A stretch of DNA of 64,000 nt from Mytilisepta virgata (lineage: Eukaryota; Mollusca; Bivalvia; Mytilida; Mytilidae): the NCBI GenBank assembly GCA_028015205.1, contig CM051516.1, forward strand, positions 28,076,593-28,140,592, read 5' to 3'. A program made the translations under genes and the position numbers. The notes under the pieces are model-generated. The model worked only from the letters and a program-made list of their open reading frames with translations. It was not told where the DNA came from and made no database searches. Below are positions 47,592 to 58,188 of this stretch, piece by piece; position 1 is the stretch's first letter, and every line of letters starts with the position of its first letter.

Positions 47592-47708
47592 TAATCTTGA
47601 AATGCGAATCAGTAACAAGTTACCGAACAACACATTAATTCATGAGTGCGCGTAATAGTGTTTTTCGGTCACGAGTTGTAGATCTTTGGCATTCGAATTT
47701 CGAGATTA
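47592..47708. repeat. Palindromic element 2
   Basis: TAATCTTGAAATGCGAATC at the left is mirrored by ATTCGAATTTCGAGATTA at the right. Inner 'CAAGTTACCGAACAACAC' pairs with 'GTGTTTTTCGGTCACGAGTTG'. The centre contains GAGTGCGCG. It lies only 8 bp from palindromic element 1. Confidence 0.7.
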
Positions 47709-47714
47709 GTTATT

Positions 47715-48420
47715 CTGTTTATTACTTACTGAATAATAGATGGCAAAATCTGTATCACATTCCGCATCAATTCGAGAACCCTATTTCACCATGAGGGCCT
47801 GAGGGGTGATATAGGTCGGGGTTTGATACGGACTAGTGAAATTAGCTAAAACTGTATATAGACATATAGGGAAAACTTTGAAAGCTGGTTTTCGGACTAG
47901 AGGTTGAAAAAAGTTTTTGGTGCAGACTGATGTATAGAAAAATTTGATAGGTATGCATGATAATATAAATGTCAGATATTTATACGTTTGTACCTTTGCC
48001 TGTCTCAGTGTACACCAAAAACATTTCTCCTGATGACGTGGTTTTTAACTCCACACCTCCCCACCTCAGGTTTTCATGTTCCTTTCGTGACGTCATGCCG
48101 AAAAACATGCTGTTATTCATATACATAGTGTTGGTCAAGGGTTTTGCATTACCAGAAAAAGAAATAACAATTTGCATGTGAATATATATTAAAAATACGT
48201 TAAATTAAATTGTTACAAGTATTATTTACATTTATTTATTTATTTGCAGAACTTGACAAATCATGCACGAGGCAAACCTTAAAAAAATGTTTGCTTTCTC
48301 CTTACGTGACCCTACCTCTTGGCATTGGGTAGGGAGGTAATACATTTTTCATTTCTCCAAAGGACATCTTATTCTGTCAAAAACATCATACAAATAAAAT
48401 ATTTTACAAAATGTAATGAA
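47715..48420. other. No gene seen
   Basis: It contains the phrase CACCATGAGGGCCTGAGGGG + TGATATAGG (about 47789-47815), related to the short GGGCC palindrome near 0.7 kb. The overlapping open frames on both strands at 47969-48181 show no domain. Confidence 0.4.
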
Positions 48421-48423
48421 GCC

Positions 48424-48743
48424 TTATTGAAGGCAAGCAAGCTTATATGTACCTCCACCAAGCAAGGTTTTCTCGTACAAAATCTGTAATTCTTCTAGAA
48501 TAAATGGGTTTGCTTTATTTGGGTTATTCCCTTTTCGATGTTGCCTCAATAGTTTACGTTTGGAGTCCAAGACAAGGGTTGCAATAGCAGTTTTTCTGGC
48601 ACTATGGTTAACATTTTTGGCTAGATTGCCTGCTTCCTGACACATATTTTTCACAATTGCAGCAATGGTGTTTTTTCCTATTGATTGGCTGATAAACCAG
48701 GAATCACCTTTACCACTTTTATAAATTTGAAGCAGGTCATATT
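48424..48743 (-). pseudogene. Crypton/DUF3504-type recombinase fragment, rearranged
   Basis: The minus-strand frame, open from about 48741 to a stop at 48424, reads 'SWFISQSIGKNTIAAIV', 'CQEAGNLAKNVNHSARKT' and then 'LLRQHRKGNNPNKANPFILEEL'. Family knowledge: W-x-x-x-x-[PS]-[IL]-G-x-N followed by N-H-S-x-R-K-T is the C-terminal, H-x-x-R-containing catalytic region (H and R at 48595-48605) of the Crypton-derived tyrosine recombinases (DUF3504, ZMYM/QRICH1/KIAA1958 relatives). The 'GKGN.P..A.P.t.EE...L....LlG' block normally lies N-terminal of it. Here the order is reversed within one open frame. A GGAG|GTACAT near the end could be a splice donor. It is most likely a rearranged transposon remnant, though a gene exon cannot be excluded. 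Confidence 0.55.
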
Positions 48744-48749
48744 AGAATT

Positions 48750-49235
48750 ATTCTTTTAAACAATAGATTCTGACTATACCCCCTTTTATATTAAAAGAAA
48801 AAAGTACTTGCCTGGACTGCATAATCTAGAAATATATATTCTATGATTAAAAAAAATGTTTTCAGGCTAATTGAGTTCTCGGATATTTAAAAGACAAATT
48901 TCCTGCAGACGAAATCAGAAACTGACAAATATATTCCAATGATTGAAATATTGAAATATTATATTCGGAAGAGTCACGTTTTGAACATTAAGACTTGCCT
49001 TTAAAGGATGGTTAGGAATCTTGAAATTATTAGAGTGTCAAATGATTGAATCGAAATAATAAAAAAAAAATCGGTTAAATAAACTGCCAAATAATGAAAA
49101 CAAAAAACAAAAATTGAAATCATTGGGAATTAAAAATGCATAATCACTGAAAGAGCAACGGCATGATAACCAGCGTTTTTTCTACCACAGACAATATAAA
49201 AAAGGTTGTTAAAATTAATTGGTTATATATGTATG
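48750..49235. other. AT-rich stretch, no gene seen
   Basis: Shares a diverged segment ('GGATATTTAAAAGACAAATTTCCT', 'GACAAATATATTCCAAT', 'CCTTTAAAGGATGGTTAG') with about 50005-50140. This indicates an old duplication of roughly 250 bp whose copies now lie about 1.1 kb apart, on either side of the TA-flanked MITE. Confidence 0.5.
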
Positions 49236-49239
49236 TATA

Positions 49240-49425
49240 CTGTTAATTCAGAAATTATTGCGAAAAATGCGACAGGATAAGAATCGCAATAATTAAAAGT
49301 CGCATTTCTGATTTTGCTAGTAGTATTCACAAATTTTAAAGAAGTCGCAATAATAAAACTCTCATTTTCCTGAGCAGTCGAAGATTCGCAATAATAAATA
49401 CACGCATTATTTTCTGAATTTACAG
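49240..49425. mobile_element. TA-flanked MITE, about 186 bp
   Basis: The left end CTGTTAATTCAGAAATTATT is mirrored by the right end AATAATGCGTG on the opposite strand with CTGTAAATTCAGAAAATAAT. About 22 of 24 terminal bases pair. The element is bounded by TA on both sides, as expected for Tc1/mariner-type targets. Inside, 'TCGCAATAATTAAAAG' and 'TCGCAATAATAAAAC' repeat. I recognise 'TTCAGAAATTATTGCG' as a frequent phrase in molluscan DNA. Confidence 0.75.
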
Positions 49426-49429
49426 TATT

Positions 49430-50285
49430 TCATTAATAATCTTAAATAAATGGCATCCAGTATAATATTCATAATATTAGGCTCTTGTGATGTTATATGT
49501 GAAATATTTTCCAGATCTGAGAGACATATTACCCTCCACTTCGCGTCGAGTAATATGTCACTAAGACCTAGCAAATATTTCGCATATAACCGTCACAATA
49601 CCCTAATATTATGTAATTACGATGACAAATTGGGTTTTTCAAAGATTTTCTGGAAAATTTAAACAGTTTTGATGGTCGAAAGACTTACTAATTCATTGTT
49701 GACACAATTTATTTTATTTGTTTTGTTCTTTAAAAAATTGTCTTTCTTCCGAATCTCTTTTTATCGAGCTAGTTTGCCGAAACATTGAGCCTTTATCCCT
49801 AGTATAGCGCTATTCAGCTAACAGTAATGTGAATGAAAAGAAAATTGAAAAAAATATCCATATTGCATAGGTTTTTATAGAGAAATTATTTTCATTCATT
49901 CTTTCAAAGAAAAGATTCTGAGTACACCCCTGTTTGTTAGAAAATAAAAGTGGTGAACTGCATAATCTAAAAATGTATTTTTTATGCTTGCAAAGATATT
50001 TTTTCAGGATATTTAAAAGACAAATTTCCTTCAGAATAAATCAGACATTGACAAATATATTCCAATTATTCAAATATGTGGTGGAAGGAGGAATCACGTA
50101 TAGAACATTAATATATCCCTTTAAAGGATGGTTAGAAATCTTCAAAGTTAATGAACGAGATTTTAACAATCGTTGAATAAATTCTTAGAAGGTTCAATAA
50201 TTAAATCGAAATAATGCAAAAAATGGGTTAAATAAAGTGTAAAATAATATGACATGGAATTGAAAAGAAATATGAGGTAAAGGTG
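49430..50285. other. AT-rich stretch, no gene seen
   Basis: No domain in the open frames at 49450-49662 and 49934-50176. The second overlaps the old duplication shared with 48.87-49.02 kb. Confidence 0.45.
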
Positions 50286-50289
50286 GATA

Positions 50290-50712
50290 TGGAAACAACC
50301 ACAAAAGTACAACAAGATCATCGTACAGGCCTATATATGGACCATCTACCAACATTGCATGGCAAGCTTTTATTGCTCTACATCAAAAACATCGTGACAA
50401 AATTGCTGTTATGGCTCCACGTAAACAAAATCTGGAAAAAAATGGACTTTGCACCCACATTACACAGCAAGCTCTATGGATCGAACAAAAAACATCGTGA
50501 AAAAAATTGGACTACCCACATTGCATAGCAAGCTCTTATGGCTCCACATAAACAACATCGAGAAAAAAATTGGACATTTACCCACATATCATAGCAAGCT
50601 CTTATGTCTCCACATCAAAAACACCATAAACAAAATTAAACCATCTACCTACATTGCATAGCAAGCTATTACGGCACCACATAAAAACATCGCGAAAAAA
50701 ACTACCAAAATC
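50290..50712. repeat. Minisatellite, period about 66 bp
   Basis: Units contain 'CATTGCATAGCAAGCTCTTA', 'TGGCTCCACATAAACAACAT' and 'CGTGAAAAAAATTGGAC'. The GCAAGCT word falls near 50362, 50467, 50527, 50593 and 50660. The first interval of about 105 bp holds a degenerate unit; later intervals are 60-67 bp. Open frames at 50283-50661 are translations of this array. Confidence 0.85.
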
Positions 50713-50714
50713 AT

Positions 50715-51290
50715 AAAACATCGGAAACAAAAATAATATAGTAAAAGATACATAAAGAACAAAATAAATATGAAATAAATTTATATGAGTTTCGGGATTT
50801 TTTTCTGAGTGCTGGAGGTCTTACCGTCCCATTATGAGTAACGGGAATAACAATAAAGCTCTGTTTTTATTCCATTTTAGCGAAAATAATTTGTCGCAAA
50901 ATCTATCCACCTTTATCGTTTTTTTCCTATTATATTAAATTAATTGTTCATGAACATGTTCTTTCTACAGCATATCATATTATTGTTTCCATTTTCCAAA
51001 TTTCCGTTATAATGTTTGTACACACCGAGTACATACAAGATATCATAGAACATTTTATATTACGTTTTCTCTGTTGGTGGATTAGAAAATATTACATTGT
51101 AACCGGCGATTTTCCGTAGTATCCGAGTGAAAGAAAATCTTGTAAATCACTTGTGAAAGAACAGCCGGTATTTCACTCTAGGAAGTGACGTCACAATTGC
51201 CGCAGACAGATATCAAAAGACATAGTCCGTTTTATTTCATTTTGTTTCTGCTAAAATGCTAGATTCTGTACAATGTAATAAAAAGAATGA
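50715..51290. other. No gene seen
   Basis: AT-rich sequence with GTGCTGGAGGTCTTACCGTC near 50810, a phrase resembling other dispersed repeats here, and a GTGACGTCAC palindrome (CRE-like, about 51186-51195) with no gene next to it. Confidence 0.4.
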
Positions 51291-51294
51291 CTAC

Positions 51295-51437
51295 TCGCTG
51301 AATTGAAATACCAGAAATAAACAACTTGTGACCGAACGATGGCTGTAAATTACATTGTACTCGTGCGCTGCGCGCACTCGAGATTTACTGCGTAGTTCGG
51401 TCCAGCATTGTTTATTGCTGGTATTTGAATTCAGCGA
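51295..51437. repeat. Palindromic element 3
   Basis: TCGCTGAATTGAAATACCAG at 51295 is mirrored by CTGGTATTTGAATTCAGCGA ending at 51437. Inner 'AATAAACAA' pairs with 'TTGTTTATT' and 'GACCGAAC' with 'GTTCGGTC'. The centre is CTCGTGCGCTGCGCGCACTC, itself palindromic. The arms are about 68 bp. Confidence 0.8.
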
Positions 51438-51439
51438 TT

Positions 51440-52195
51440 ACTAATCATCAACTTAGCTGCATTTTGGTAACGCTGTGTGTTCTACGTACGCCATAAACTG
51501 ATTTTTTTTTATTAAAAAGGGATTTCGATACAGTAAGGATCTACCATTGACATTTTCATTAAATTTGGACATAAGTGTCTCCTTGCTATGTAAATTCGAA
51601 ATACCAAAAAGAAAAAAGTACCGTCATGATATAACTTAGTTATATTGCGTTGAATTTTATGCATTTTGATCTGAAACAAAACCTTGTATAACTTTGTAAT
51701 TATAAGGAAATAACATTTTTTCTCGCGGTTTTTGTAAAAAGTTCCTCTTTGTAAGAGCAAATTTTATAATTCATTCATATGAGCTATACATGAATTGATA
51801 TATGGGTTATGCCTACATTTTCAAAAACTATATAAAAAACTACGAATTTAAGGAACTTTGAATGAGTGCTGGAAAAACTCACAAATTAATTTTTCATCAA
51901 AGTTTAGTATACTTATATTGAAATATTGGACATCTGTTTGCAAAAGAAAAAAGTGGGGGTCCATGTGCTTATTGCGGAGATATTTAAGAAAAACCTCAAA
52001 TTATAAGATAGTACTAGAAAAAAACCGCTGTATTTTGGTCTATAATTAATGAACTGTGAATTAGCGCGTGATGCCGCTGTATTAATGTTTCAGCTGGCTT
52101 TGGATGCAGTGGATAATATTTCTTTTTGGGTTTTGTCATTCTGTATTGAATCCTCAGCTTGTTTTCAGTTAAGTGAGAGCATTCGCGGTGGGGTA
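51440..52195. other. AT-rich stretch, no gene seen
   Basis: Open frames of 82 codons (minus, 51512-51760) and 63 codons (plus, 51858-52049) show no domain. Confidence 0.45.
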
Positions 52196-52199
52196 TATT

Positions 52200-52640
52200 G
52201 TAGGGATGTATAACGATTTACCGAAGTATCGATAGTATTTATCGTGCACTCCAACGATACGCATATCACTTCAGAATCGCGATACATTACCGGGTTATAT
52301 TCCCCGTTTCCGGTAAAATTTTAGAATCCCCAAACTGGTTTCCGTTTTTTTGGCCATTTTGCATGGTCTTTAGACTAGGGAACCGGTTTCACAACGTATT
52401 AAGATACACTTTTTTCATTTTAGTTATTACAGCTATGAACAGCTTTAATTGTAACTTTTCAGAGTAAAATTTCTGTGTTGTACAGTATTTGTTTATTTGC
52501 AAATTTGGGAGTAAATTTAGAGTGACAAAGTAAAATTACAACCAATAAATGGGGATATATTGGTATCGAAAGTAAATATCGTGATTCGTATCGTATCGTA
52601 TGTTTACTCAAGAGTGTCCCCGTGTATATGTTTTTAAGAC
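52200..52640. mobile_element. Possible non-autonomous DNA transposon with ATCGATA-rich ends
   Basis: Near the left end, ACGATTTACCGAAGTATCGATA, 'ACGATACGCATATCAC' and 'CGCGATACATTACCGG' occur within 110 bp. The right end has 'GGTATCGAAAGTAAATATCG' and 'GATTCGTATCGTATCGTATG'. Clusters of ATCG/CGAT words at both ends in inverted sense are typical of some hAT-like families. Terminal repeats and the target-site duplication are not clean, so this is tentative. Confidence 0.3.
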
Positions 52641-52659
52641 ATCTGAGTTGCAAATTGGA

Positions 52660-54980
52660 TCTCTATGGAAGGATTTTGAATGCTTATATTTATTTCTAAA
52701 TTGGCCTGAATTAAGGGGCGGGGAGGGGTCTCAAATACAAAACTGGTTTTTCCCCTTCGCATGATTCATGCGCCTGTCCCAAGTGAGGAAATTGTAGGGC
52801 AATGTCTTGTCTCGTCTTACTACACCCTTTTTAGTTTTCTGTGTGTATATGATTGTTTGGTTCTTGCAATTTTGGTGGTTATTTGTACCTAAGACATTGA
52901 ATCAACCCAGAGATCGCCGTATGGTGGGTTTTGCCTTGTTGACATACGATATTCAAGCCATCACATATACCATGAATACTCGTTTTTAGTTTCCCCTAGT
53001 AATCCCAGTAAATAGCGCAAAAAGCCATTCCGTTTTGTTGATACATTAACCTTATCAATTACTAAGTTTGTGGATTTCTTTTCGGCAATGATTCTTGTAT
53101 TTGTGGAAGATAAATGTATTACTTACACGACGTATGATTCCTGCTTTGCATGGCTGACCTGTAATCCAATAGAATGGAAAATTCACTACTTTTTACACGT
53201 CTCTACATTTTTAAAATTAATGCATTTTGTACTTTTTGCAGACAAAACAGTTGTAGTTGTTGAGAAGAAGACGATGAACAAAAAGGAATATTGGTTTGTG
53301 AGAACTCATATAGGACAGGTCGGGCCCAATTCACAGATAAAATTAGAAATTTAAACCATGAATGGTTTATTTAAATGCAAATCGAAAGTGCAAAGCAACT
53401 TTACCGCGAAATATAGTATGTTGACATTTAATCGTTGAAATGATTGACAGCCGGAAATGAAGACTGGAAAGATATTTCAGAGTCGAGCGACGGGAGGGAC
53501 TGTATATCCGAACTGGTTATTTTCCGTTTTCCCCCCAAAATACCACAAAGCAGATCTATTAATTCGGTGAAGACAAACCACACTATGCATTTATCATGTA
53601 TGTTATAAAAGCATATTCATGGATTTTACTCGAAAGAAGAAGAAGCAACACAAAAATTATTTAGTAATATATCTAAGGGTTTATTCCAGAAGGACCGGAT
53701 GTTCTATTTAAAGCAATGGCAATGGACTCCTCGACAGACTTCGGAAACGTTATACACCAAATTCATTTCCATAGACGCCGTGCAAACACTACTGAGTATC
53801 TCTTAACATGGGGAAAGATAGTTACACAATTCCTGCCTTAAAGTTTTCATTCAATTTATTTTCCATAAAAAAGAAATAAAATTTACGATCATTACCTATT
53901 ATACTCCGGATACCTATAAGTAATACACATTCCAACTGTGGAACTTAAAGTCAACATGGTTCAAATGGTGGATGAAAAAATTTAACACATTCAACAACGT
54001 CAAAACTGAGACATCAAAAGTTATATCATCATGTATGGCAACCTCGGTTTGAAAATGTTTACTTTTTTATGACTACGAATGGTCCATTAAAAATTTGAAC
54101 TCCGTGTTTAGAATTGACCAGAAAGCTTACAGTTTGCTATCTTTTTAGAGTTTGAAAAAGTGAAATTTAACGTCGCATAAATCGTTATATTATAGTCAGA
54201 AAGCTGTTTACAACTACCTTTGAAACAACAAGTTCAATCCAAATTATCTTGTGTGTTCAGGCGTAACATTCTTTTTTTTTTATATATATTAAACTGTTTA
54301 TTCTATCCAGTCAGTCACTGATAGACTCATACATGACCCCGGACATGTTTACGCTTAAGCCGGTATGCTTAATCTTTACTGGAAATATATTGTTTGTTCT
54401 GATAAAGTTTTAATTAGTGTTGATACTTAGACTGACCCGTGGAGACTTGTATCATTATTTTCTTAATGTTATCTCAATAGGATTGCCATTAACGTGTCGT
54501 AGTATACTAATTAATCTTATTATTTGGCCCAGTGAAACTAATCGTTTTATGTACTCAGCGATCATTAAGAGAATTATCTTAACGATAACTTGTTCATTTA
54601 TGTTCAGTCTTGCAATAAATTACTTCCTGTGATGTTTTCCTGTAGTAGTCATAAAGAATAACCGGTGGACAAAAAATGTATATGTATTATATGTTTTCCG
54701 TCATCAGGAGATTAAGAAGCAATAATGTATACATTTTTATATCCGTCTTTGCTACATTTGAAACTGTGAATATACCAGTTTTTGTAATTCTGGGCGCATT
54801 TATACATCTATTGACCTTTGTGATAAATTCTGATATCACCACACGTTTGGTTAAGTTGTCGTGAAATTTCCCGCCAAAAAAAGTTCGGAAGACCTCTCTT
54901 AATCAACTGGTCATCGTTGTAGAATCTGTATTTTTCATACTTCCAGGCATCCCAGCAGTCTTTGTGCCTGTGCAAACGAA
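52660..54980. other. AT-rich stretch with a weak exon candidate
   Basis: No gene can be claimed. The only part that reads like coding sequence is 53242-53354, listed separately. The remaining open frames (52807-52989, 54417-54632 and 54676-54864) are hydrophobic and AT-driven. Confidence 0.45.
53242..53354 (+). other. Candidate terminal exon (weak)
   Basis: A T-rich tract ending TTTTTGCAG (a good 3' splice-site sequence) is followed by an open frame to a TAA at 53352. It reads 'KTVVVVEKKTMNKKEYWFVR' and then 'THIGQVGPNSQIKLEI'. The segment is less AT-rich than its surroundings. The 'EYWFVRTHIGQVG' portion faintly recalls the W-x-x-x-x-x-x-G-x-x-G stretch of SH3 domains, but the match is too short to rely on. 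No upstream exon was identified. Confidence 0.2.
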
Positions 54981-54983
54981 GCA

Positions 54984-55070
54984 TCTGAAAACCAAAAGGA
55001 TATAAAGCGTTGTTCGAACACATTTATAGGATTTTAAAGAAAATTAAAACCTATACATAACGGCAAAAGA
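54984..55070. repeat. Diverged repeat, copy 1
   Basis: CTGAAAACCAAAAGGATATA + 'AAGCGTTGTTCGAACACATTTATAGGA...AAAGAAAATT' resembles 55777-55860, where 'AAAACCCAAAAGGAAAAAATGTTATTCGAACACATGAAGGACTGAAAAAGAAAATTA' is the counterpart. An ancient direct duplication about 790 bp apart. Confidence 0.45.
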
Positions 55071-55570
55071 CATGGACTGAAAAATACCCTTTATCACATA
55101 TTTTCTTGTAAAATTGTTTTTGCCTTCCTGAAATGAGACGAACAGTCCAGCAACCGAGCAGGCTGATACGGGTACAGATATTGTCGTCTGACGCTTTTTC
55201 ACTGTTACAGTTATATCAGCCGTGCAAAATCTATATCAGCCCTCTTCCAATGTAGAAACAATTGGACTTACTTTATGATTTATGACTTACGTGACTTGGA
55301 AATTATGCTGCAATATATGAAAATCTATAAAGAGTTCATCATTTTGGGATACACAAAACGACGTCCGATATTTTGAACACCCCGGCTAGTTTCTAAATTT
55401 ATGATATCGATGAAAGTAGGAGAAACCGGAATACGATTATGAATTGTTGATGGAATGTCCAGGAACCCTAATTAAATCAAATAAACGATTTATCCAATCT
55501 CTATGTTATTCATTTCTAGCTTCTTTAAATTTTCGGCAACTGAAATATTTGATAAATAGATAGAACATTC

Positions 55571-55683
55571 CATTTTCCATATCGGCACTTGTATCATCCC
55601 TCGACCCATTTCGGACCTTTGACTAAAGCCCTCGGTCTGATATGGCAGTCTCGGGATGATATACGTGGTCGAAATTGAAAATG
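55571..55683. repeat. Palindromic element 4
   Basis: CATTTTCCATATCGGCACTTG, 'TATCATCCC' at the left pairs with 'GGGATGATATACGTGG' and 'TCGAAATTGAAAATG' at the right. The centre holds CTAAAGCCCTCGGTC. Arms of about 50 bp with mismatches. Confidence 0.55.
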
Positions 55684-55776
55684 ACATGTAATTAACTACA
55701 AATGTATAAGTATTGTCCTTTCTGACATTCTAGCAGTTTTTGGTAAGGAGCGTGTGCTTATATTTTTCCAACGCAT

Positions 55777-55860
55777 TTCAAAACCCAAAAGGAAAAAATG
55801 TTATTCGAACACATGAAGGACTGAAAAAGAAAATTATAAGTTGTACATATCGACAAAGGA
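55777..55860. repeat. Diverged repeat, copy 2
   Basis: Counterpart of 54984-55070. The overlapping 159-codon minus-strand frame (55758-56237) is hydrophobic, lacks a domain and crosses this repeat, so it is not called as a gene. Confidence 0.45.
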
Positions 55861-56239
55861 ATATCGAAGAAACGTCGGGAAAAGTAGATTGATTCAACAA
55901 TATGGAGGGAAAACCCATTACGACAACTGATGAGTCGTAAATCTACGAATTGTGCACCAAAATTGTGCCATGGACTATTTTTATCACAATCCGAAATCAT
56001 GAAAACACTAGCTTTGATTATATATACCATAACAATGGAATAAAACACTTGCAAACCAAAATGAAACAGAACGAACCAGTACAAAAACAAATGCGCTAAC
56101 ATTGTGAACTGCCTCAAAAAAAAAATATCCGCGGAGAAATTTGAAATCTTTTTGTCCAATGAACAGTCACTCAATAATATGATTTCTGTATTGGCCATGT
56201 TATTGGGACCTATTGTATTGGTCTGAGACGGAGCCAAAG

Positions 56240-58020
56240 GCCCATACAGCTTGCAACCTCTTTACACAATTACGCGATTATAATAAAACTGTTGAATTTC
56301 TATTGGCTGGTGACGAAATTTTACTCAAGACCAGAATAATCATATCTTTTCATGTGTCCGAACATGTATCAAACGAACAAAACGATTTCAGGATTAATCA
56401 TAACTTTGTAATATATCATTTACAACCTCTCATTCCAGTCTATATTTTTGTTTTTGTTTCATTATTTTTTGTTATTATCTATGTCTATGTTTGTTTTTCG
56501 TTTTTTTTTTGTGTATTATTTTCATCCCTTTTTGTCTATTCATAATTCTTACATATTCTTAATATAAATTAATTCTTAATATGTATTATTGTCGACATTA
56601 TGTAAATTGTAAGTAATCATTATTTGTAATGGGAGATTGCTCTCATAATGTTTTAAAAACTTTTGTCCAATCCCTTTCCTCATATTACCAAATAAATATG
56701 TTTCAATTAAACAGCTTGCCGAGGACCAATAACAAGGCCAATGCAGAAACAAACATGTGATGTTGAAGGACCTTTAATCACAGACCATGTATAAATTTAG
56801 ATATAATGTATATTTCGGAGTTTTCGTATGTATTCAAACTAAAATCTATAGAGAAAATCAACTCACCGAATATGGGCCGGGTACAAGTCTGTATAAATCT
56901 GTATTGGCCCGGGTTTTTCGATATTGGCCGATTCTGCGTTGAAACGACAGTTATATTTATTCGCATTGAAGGCAATAATACACTAGTTAATTAATAATAC
57001 AATATATTAAAGATTGGAATTTATCCTTCAAAATAACTGTAAACTCCGCTTATAATTATCAGAAGCTTTGTATTCGTTTTAATCCATAGGAGTCATCAGA
57101 AAATGGCTCAAATGGCTTAATTAAACAACCACAACAAAGTTTGAATCGTTTATTACACGGAGATCGGATGAGAAAGTTGATTTTCAAATTTTGGTAAAAG
57201 AGGTGTGTCCTTTCCATTAAACAAATAATTCGAACCCCTATGCCCTATACGATCATATACACCTGTGTACGTAAAAAATCAAATTTTTCACAACCGATAT
57301 ACAGTAAATAGTATTGGTTATTATAAACAAAATCATTCTAAAATCATGAATCGGCACAGTATTCCGAATGTTCAAATTTAAATGAAATAATGATGGTTTT
57401 TTTTCTAAGGCGACACAATGTCAAGAAGGTTACGTAATGCCAGAGGATAAACTCATTGTTTTGAAATTAATGAGACAGGGAATAAGAATTAAAGAAATTT
57501 CTTGGAAAATGAAAATTAATTTAAAATGTATTTTCTGTACATTTCGTTACTAATCCAATGTGATAAATATGCTCTCATCTTGTAGTTTTAAATGCAGTTT
57601 GCTCATTTACCAGTTTAAAAATATCGAATTGCATGTTGATTTGCAAGTTAAATCACAAGTATTCGACGTAGATTCTTATGTAAGTAGACAGAAAAACATT
57701 AGATTACATCATGCTTATGATTTATATCTGTTATTTTTCAAGATCGACAGAAATCCTTTGCAGTGAGATGTTGCTTCATTTTCAAGCATTATTAGTAGTG
57801 TATAAAATTTTCTCCTATTCTTGACGTGTTTAATCGGTGGGATAAAAATACATAATATCTTCAACCACTTCCCGGTGATTAAATTTCTACGTGGGAATTA
57901 CCGCCCTTTTTTCTACAGTTATTGGGACGATAAACTTGAGAAGTCCCGAAATGGCGTTTCTGTAAACAAACTACATAGTAACGACTTTTTTCATGAGGTT
58001 TTTGTCGAAAATCATAGGAG
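56240..58020. other. AT-rich stretch, no gene seen
   Basis: Open frames (56213-56545, 57560-57766 and 57821-58081) lack recognisable domains. 56870-56935 contains ATGGGCCGGGTACAAGTC and TGGCCCGGGTTTTTCGATAT, a short inverted GGGCC/GGCCC pair that may be a decayed palindromic element. Confidence 0.4.
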
Positions 58021-58024
58021 AAAC

Positions 58025-58188
58025 AGATTCTCCTTCAATTTACTGGAGAAATTATGGAATTTCTCCACCCACAATAGTTAAATTTTAGATTTTAACACGC
58101 TCGCTAAAGGCTCGCGTGTTGAAGATCGAAAATTTTACTATCTCGTGTGGAGAAATTTCATAACTCACTCGTGCCTGAAGGAGAATCT
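58025..58188. repeat. Palindromic element 5
   Basis: AGATTCTCCTTCAATTTACT, 'TATGGAATTTCTCCAC', 'AATAGTTAAATTTT' and 'AACACGC' at the left are mirrored by 'GCGTGTT', 'AAAATTTTACTAT', 'GTGGAGAAATTTCATA' and 'TGAAGGAGAATCT' at the right. Arms are about 75 bp with a very short centre (TCGCTAAAGGCTC). Confidence 0.8.

Noticed and set aside
51186..51195. GTGACGTCAC as a CRE promoter element
   Set aside because: A perfect motif but with no gene, TATA or transcript evidence nearby; a chance occurrence cannot be excluded.
55758..56237. 159-codon membrane protein on the minus strand
   Set aside because: Hydrophobic composition follows from AT content, no domain is seen, and it crosses a diverged repeat shared with 54984-55070.
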